Source: Zhihengliuella sp. ISTPL4 (lineage in GTDB: Bacteria; Actinomycetota; Actinomycetes; Actinomycetales; Microbacteriaceae). From it: 64,000 nt of DNA. The stretch is from the NCBI RefSeq assembly GCF_002848265.1, contig NZ_CP025422.1:3465630-3529629 (forward strand), given 5' to 3'. Shown here in pieces: positions 62,184-64,000 of this stretch. The notes under the pieces are model-generated. The model searched no databases and was not told the DNA's origin. It was given only the letters and a program-made list of their open reading frames with translations. Numbering within the stretch: position 1 is the first letter of the stretch; each line of letters begins with the position of its first letter. Position numbers and translations under genes: made by a program.

Positions 62184-63536
62184 ATGGCCAACGAACAGCA
62201 GCGCACCATGACCCCGCAGGCGAGGCGCGCGATCGCCGCCGCCTACTTCGGCACCCTCATCGAGTGGTACGACTACGCCCTCTACGGTGCCGCCGCGGGC
62301 CTCGTGATCGGCCCGCTCTTCTTCCCGGACGTCATCCCGGCCTCCGCCTCGATGCTCGCCTTCGCGACCTTCGCCGTCGGCTTCGTGGTGCGGCCGCTCG
62401 GCGGCCTCCTCATCTCCCACCTCGGCGACCGGGTCGGCCGGAAGCCGGCGATGATCCTGACCATCGTGCTCATGGGGATCGCGACCGTGGGCATCGGCCT
62501 CCTCCCGACCGCCGAGGCGATCGGGCTGGCGGCGCCGATCCTGCTGATCCTGTTCCGCTTCGTCCAGGGCTTCGGTGCCGGAGCGGAGCTCGCCGGCGCC
62601 CTCACGCTCGTCGCCGAGTACGCCCCTGAGCGCCGTCGCGGGCGGGTCATCGGACTGGTCACCTCGGGCGCTCCTGGGGGAGCGTTCCTCGCGACGTTGG
62701 CCTTCACCTTCGCCTCGATGCTGCCCGGTGACGTATTGCTGGGCGGGGCCTGGCGCATCCCGTTCCTGGTCTCCGCCGTGCTCTTCGTCCTCGCGCTGTG
62801 GATCCGTCGTCGCCTCGAGGAGACGCCGGAGTACCGGGCCGCGGTCGCGAACGCCGAGCAGGCCGCGACGAAGGTGCCTCTGGCGGAGCTGTTCCGCCGC
62901 AGTCCCCGCGAACTCGTCATCGGCTTCTTCAGCGTCTGCGGGCACAACGTGACGAACTACGTGCTGAGCGCCTTCGCGCTGAGCTACCTCACGCTGACGG
63001 TCGGGATGCCCCGGGTCCAGGCACTGATCGCCGTGCTGGTCGCCTCGTTGCTCACCGCCTTCGCTCCCGTCCTCGGCGGGATCGCCGTCGACCGATTCGG
63101 GGCCAAGCGCGTGGTCGTCTTCGGCTCCGTCGCCGGCATCGTCCTCACGTACCCGGTCTTCCTCTCGCTGCAGTCCGGCGACCCGGTACTGGCTGCTCTC
63201 GGGATGACGGCGCTCGGCGTCATCGCCGTGGGGGCGACCGCCGCATCCACCGGGACCTTCCTCACGAACCTCTTCCCGACGCGGTACCGCTTCACCGGTG
63301 TCGCAACGGCCCGGGAACTCAACGGCGCCCTGGTCGCCGGCCCGACTCCCCTCGTCGCCACCGCTCTCGTCGCGGCCGCAGGGGGAGGGCTCTGGCTCGT
63401 GGTGCTGTTCGTCATCGGCGCCTGCCTGGTGTCGCTGCTGGCCGTCGTCGCGACGCCGAAGCGCATCGGGGACCTGCAGCCCGAGGACCTCTCCGGCTCT
63501 TCCCGGTTCGCGCCGACCGGAAGGGTGGCGGACTGA
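62184..63536 (+). CDS. MFS transporter, metabolite:H+ symporter (MHS) family
   Basis: 450-residue 12-helix transporter. The MHS start (FGTLIEWYDYALYG) and the motif HLGDRVGRKPAM (MFS motif A) are clear. It likely imports a carboxylate such as lactate or a related hydroxy acid, the presumed substrate of the neighbouring oxidase. ATG at 62184 with a GAAAGGA ribosome site, 42 nt after the oxidase. Confidence 0.9.
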   Translation: MANEQQRTMTPQARRAIAAAYFGTLIEWYDYALYGAAAGLVIGPLFFPDVIPASASMLAFATFAVGFVVRPLGGLLISHLGDRVGRKPAMILTIVLMGIATVGIGLLPTAEAIGLAAPILLILFRFVQGFGAGAELAGALTLVAEYAPERRRGRVIGLVTSGAPGGAFLATLAFTFASMLPGDVLLGGAWRIPFLVSAVLFVLALWIRRRLEETPEYRAAVANAEQAATKVPLAELFRRSPRELVIGFFSVCGHNVTNYVLSAFALSYLTLTVGMPRVQALIAVLVASLLTAFAPVLGGIAVDRFGAKRVVVFGSVAGIVLTYPVFLSLQSGDPVLAALGMTALGVIAVGATAASTGTFLTNLFPTRYRFTGVATARELNGALVAGPTPLVATALVAAAGGGLWLVVLFVIGACLVSLLAVVATPKRIGDLQPEDLSGSSRFAPTGRVAD

Positions 63537-63748
63537 GGGAACGGGCGACACGCCCGGGAATCGGCGGTGATTTGCCCGATGCCCGGAACCCACGTAAGTT
63601 ATTACCTGTTCGCCCCAAACGGTTGAGCGGAGGTCCTCGGACCGGCTCCCGTCAAGCATCGAACACCTCCCGAATCCCACACACTCACTGAGTGAACAGG
63701 ATGAAGGATGCTGATCCGTCCCCACGGTCAGGCCGAAGAAACTCGGAC

Positions 63749-63776
63749 TTGACAACGGAAACGAGATCGGTAAGAT
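63749..63776 (+). promoter_or_regulatory. rRNA operon promoter
   Basis: TTGACA (63749-63754), 16-bp spacer, TAAGAT (63771-63776): the best sigma-A promoter in the window, followed by an rrn-type leader. The 16S gene lies beyond the right edge. The 212 bp upstream, 63537-63748, hold no gene or structure I can identify. Confidence 0.75.
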
Positions 63777-64000
63777 AGAGAAGTTGCCCTGCGGGCCTGG
63801 TTGTGATGACTGGGTCGTGGGAGCATCCGATCCTTGAGAACTCAACAGCGTGCACTTGTCAAATGCCAAATTATCCTCGTCTAGCTTCGGCTGGGTGAGA
63901 ATTCCTTTGGATCAAAGACCAACCTCCTTGTGGGGTTGGCAATGGATGAAGTCAGCAATGAATTTGTCTCTTTGGTCAGCATCAAACTCGCTGCGTTCCG
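63777..64000 (+). other. rRNA operon leader (partial)
   Basis: Lower-GC leader typical of actinobacterial rrn operons: TTGAGAACTCAA (63834-63845), a boxA/nut-like palindrome followed by CAGCGTG, then several stem-forming segments such as CCAACC / GGTTGG near 63920-63940. No coding potential. The 16S rRNA start is not reached. Confidence 0.7.

Noticed and set aside
62163..63869. 568-codon minus-strand open frame
   Set aside because: Antisense to the MFS transporter and running into the rrn promoter region; no domain.

Overview
The window looks like a chromosomal segment of a high-GC actinobacterium, most probably family Microbacteriaceae and close to Microbacterium. The signs are very high GC, many GTG starts, Lsr2, CarD, SenX3-RegX3, WXG100, DUF3027/DUF3263/DUF4032/DUF2332 proteins, a standalone groEL under CIRCE control, and a C50-type carotenoid cluster. 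Almost all of it reads as ordinary core chromosome; the one clear accessory block is a small element integrated in a tRNA-Thr gene (about 11.8-15.1 kb).

Layout. 0-2.7 kb: phosphate signalling (phoU end, senX3, regX3). 2.7-8.1 kb: lipoprotein, carD, fused ispDF, cysS, rlmB, an NAD(P)-binding protein. 8.1-11.8 kb: kinase-like DUF4032 protein, a lone sugar-type ABC ATPase, and a membrane-anchored thioredoxin-fold protein without its CxxC. 11.845-15.136 kb: a 3.3-kb element between two 40-bp copies of the 5' half of tRNA-Thr. It carries a ClpP-fold (serine dehydrogenase-type) protease coupled to a small protein, three other small ORFs and a tyrosine integrase broken by a one-base frameshift. 15.3-22.6 kb: aldo/keto reductase, NarL-type two-component system with an ABC-2 exporter, YdcZ-type transporter, nitroreductase, msrB. 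22.7-29.3 kb: small conserved proteins, groL with a tandem CIRCE, a lone WXG100 protein and a TrcRS-like two-component system. 29.4-39.1 kb: CPBP protease, XPB-type helicase with its partner, cold-shock protein with DUF3027, serC, a DtxR-type regulator with a palindromic operator, a probable c-di-AMP riboswitch in front of an M23 peptidase, a tiny ORF ending inside a terminator, HNH nuclease, tRNA-Arg.

39.1-47.8 kb: a minus-strand carotenoid operon, idi-crtE-crtB-crtI-crtYe-crtYf-crtEb-mmpL, with five consecutive 4-nt overlaps and a divergent MarR (CrtR-like) gene. It should turn IPP/DMAPP into a cyclic C50 carotenoid. 47.8-51.8 kb: lsr2, a RamA-like GAF-LuxR regulator divergent from a DUF485/acetate-symporter pair, and an alkyltransferase homologue lacking its catalytic cysteine. 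51.9-55.9 kb: a 1241-residue SF1 helicase-nuclease-like protein whose Walker A lysine and Walker B glutamate are both missing, coupled to a 66-residue protein. 55.9-59.9 kb: mscL, fmdB-type, 5-FTHF cyclo-ligase, galU, rimJ-like, sepX/glpR-like, tRNA-Ala. 60-63.5 kb: GntR regulator, FMN-dependent alpha-hydroxy acid oxidase and an MFS carrier, a likely 2-hydroxy-acid uptake and oxidation unit. 63.5-64 kb: promoter and leader of an rRNA operon whose 16S gene lies beyond the window.

All functions come from reading translations and recalled family motifs; no database search was possible. The most interesting signals are the tRNA-Thr element with its coupled protease, the degenerate helicase-nuclease, the alkyltransferase with Val for Cys, and the tiny ORF whose stop codon lies in a terminator loop.
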